Assembly: GCF_964355755.1 (NCBI RefSeq)
Contig: NC_092671.1
Span: 26,288,070 to 26,352,069 of the forward strand
DNA: 64,000 nucleotides
Direction: 5' to 3'
DNA from: Antedon mediterranea
Lineage: Eukaryota > Echinodermata > Crinoidea > Comatulida > Antedonidae
Position 1 is the stretch's first letter. Each line of letters begins with the position of its first letter. Positions 62,841-64,000 of this stretch are shown here, one piece after another. The notes below the pieces were generated by a model. It had not been told where the DNA came from. It saw only the letters and a list, made by a program, of their open reading frames with translations, and did not search any database. A program made the translations under genes and the position numbers.

Positions 62841-63624
62841 TGTGACAAATCCATTCTTTGTTATCCATTGATGTTCTTCTGTAACCACAAATAGCATTAA
62901 AAATCTGTGTTTTCAGCTTTTGATAATTCAGTGGTTTAAATTGTACTACTGAACACCGATATAATAATCTGTGACACGAACAACAAATATAATCAGCAGC
63001 ATCTTTCACATGTTTATGAAAATTAGCAATTACTTCTGCACTACTTGTAATGCTTAAGTGTCTTTTCTGACGCTGGTTTTTCACATTCTCACGCACCTTG
63101 TCACGTCGTGCACGCTTTTCAACATCAGTTTCCACACTTCGAGTTCTTTTTATATTTTGGTCTTCTTTGGCCAGTCTCTTTTTTTTTGTTCCGTTGTTTC
63201 CGTATTTCGGGATCTTGTAACATTTGTTTTTAGTTTGGCCAGTCTCTCTTTTTTTTTGTTCCGCTGTTTCCTTATTTCGGGATCTTGTAACATTCGTTTT
63301 TAGTTTGGCCAGTCTCTCTTTTTTTTGTTCCGTTGTTTCCTTATTTCGGGATCTTGTAACATTCGTTTTTAGTTTGGCTAGTCTCTCTTTTTTTTGTTCC
63401 GTTGTTTCCTTATTTCGGGATCTTGTAACATTCGTTTTTACTTTGGCCAGTCTCTCATTTTTTTCTTCCGTTGTTTCTTCACTTCGGGATCTTGTAACAT
63501 TCGTGTTTACTTTGGCCAGTCTCTCTCGTTTGTGCTCAGTGGTTTCCTTATCTCGAGTCTTGGCCATACATGACCTCGATTCTTTTCTTCGTTGATCTGC
63601 ACTTTTCTTTTTTGTTCGAGGCAT
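62836..63624 (-). pseudogene. Helitron ORF, N-terminal charged-repeat and Cys-rich region
   Basis: The open frame runs 262 codons from MPRTKKKSADQRRK. Residues about 30-170 are five to six copies of a 23-residue (69-bp) unit of type KKERLAKLKTNVTRSRNKET, lysine/arginine-rich and probably helical. One unit is read out of frame (RETGQTKNKCYKIPKYGNN) because of T-homopolymer length changes and then returns to frame. Residues about 205-262 contain ADYICCSCHRLLYRCSVV, a cysteine cluster typical of the region upstream of metazoan Helitron helicase domains. The frame ends at WICHT followed by a stop, where a small deletion breaks the join to the next segment. Confidence 0.65.
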
Positions 63625-63710
63625 TTTTTAAAGTATAAAACAAAAATATTTCTCAGTAGTGTGTATGATAATAGTCATTAAACAGGCGCATATGGAACGC
63701 CTCCTCTGCC

Positions 63711-63985
63711 TTCAGTTCACAATGGTCATGCAGTACACACCAATTGTCATGCAGTACACACCAATTGTCATGCAGTACACACCAATGGTCATACAGTACA
63801 CACCAATCGTCGTTCACATTTATCATGCAGTACACACCAATGGTCATGCAGTACACACCAATCGTCATGCAGTACACACCAATGGTCATGTAGTACACAC
63901 CAATCGTCATGCAGTACACACCAATCGTCATGCAGTACACACCAAACATCATGCAGTACACACCAATCGTCATGCAGTACACTAT
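63711..63985. repeat. 21-bp minisatellite at window end
   Basis: Unit CACCAATCGTCATGCAGTACA repeated about twelve times, with C/G/T variation at one site (CAATTGT, CAATGGT, CAATCGT) and one interrupted unit near 63810-63828. The flanking phrase ATGGAACGCCTCCTCTG occurs before it (63689-63705) and again at the last bases of the window, suggesting a larger repeated unit that continues beyond the edge. The minus-strand reading MTIGVYC is a by-product. Confidence 0.95.
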
Positions 63986-64000
63986 GGAACGCCTCCTCTG

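Larger units (their letters stand above)
57340..63624 (-). mobile_element. Broken OTU-type Helitron with two nested LINEs
   Basis: Minus-strand reading gives, in order, a charged repeat N terminus (63624-62843), a conserved pre-helicase region (about 62840-62455), an OTU protease (about 61745-61205), the Helitron helicase-like N domain (about 61190-60644, resuming at 58237) and then an Asp/Gly microsatellite. Two 5'-truncated LINEs interrupt it at about 61740-62450 and at 58239-60636. The Rep HUH nickase and SF1 helicase segments that should follow are not in the window, and the ATC microsatellite stands where they should begin. Several frameshifts and nonsense codons make this a dead copy. 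Confidence 0.8.

Noticed and set aside
63224-63595. Plus-strand Phe/Leu/Ser-rich frame with repeated RDLVTFVFSLASLS
   Set aside because: Antisense shadow of the charged Helitron N-terminal repeats.
63653-63982. Minus-strand MTIGVYC repeat protein
   Set aside because: It is a reading of the 21-bp minisatellite, with no flanking coding sequence.

Overview
The window reads as intron-rich or intergenic nuclear DNA from an AT-rich metazoan, most likely a marine deuterostome. Supporting this are a spliced gene family with GT-AG introns, several classes of non-LTR retrotransposon debris, a Penelope-like element tail, a tRNA-derived SINE, TIR-bearing MITEs, a Helitron that carries an OTU protease domain, and heavy microsatellite expansion. 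The octamer TAGGCCTA is scattered through the window far above chance. From memory this suits an echinoderm-like genome, but nothing here fixes the species. There are no prokaryotic operons and no CRISPR arrays. The only tRNA-like sequences are a decayed one near 0.43-0.50 kb and the head of a SINE at 31.2 kb.

Layout. 0-27 kb is almost gene-free. It holds one good candidate first exon with a signal-anchor-like peptide (3517-3621), a short MITE near 4.65-4.81 kb, a decayed LINE at 9.5-10.15 kb, several LINE-tail fragments, copies of a dispersed element with a TCGG microsatellite core, a GGT/TTG microsatellite at 21.48-21.77 kb, and a 69-bp-period satellite at 23.99-26.17 kb split by an insertion. 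27.7-31.5 kb holds a Penelope-like 3' end with a large hairpin, a 210-bp direct repeat and a SINE with clean target-site duplications. 31.9-48 kb is again mostly non-coding, with two splice-consistent candidate terminal exons at 36.46 and 37.81 kb, a 376-bp MITE with perfect 38-bp inverted repeats, a (GAT)n tract at 41.6-41.9 kb and a broken LINE reverse transcriptase at 46.6-47.5 kb.

48.8-55.6 kb holds the only convincing intact protein-coding genes: two tandem four-exon paralogues on the minus strand. Each encodes 242 residues with identical exon lengths (169, 129, 95, 336 nt). The protein looks like two consecutive dimeric alpha/beta-barrel (ABM-like) domains. The upstream copy has a TATA box 80 bp before its ATG and an intron 3 swollen by tandem repeats and a MITE.

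57.3-64 kb is a nested transposon complex on the minus strand. A broken Helitron (charged 23-residue repeats, Cys-rich region, conserved pre-helicase region, OTU protease, Helitron helicase-like N domain) is interrupted by two 5'-truncated LINEs. One LINE sits exactly inside the helicase-like domain, flanked by a 7-bp duplication. The Helitron reading frame then runs into a roughly 690-bp ATC microsatellite read as an Asp/Gly tract. A 21-bp minisatellite closes the window.
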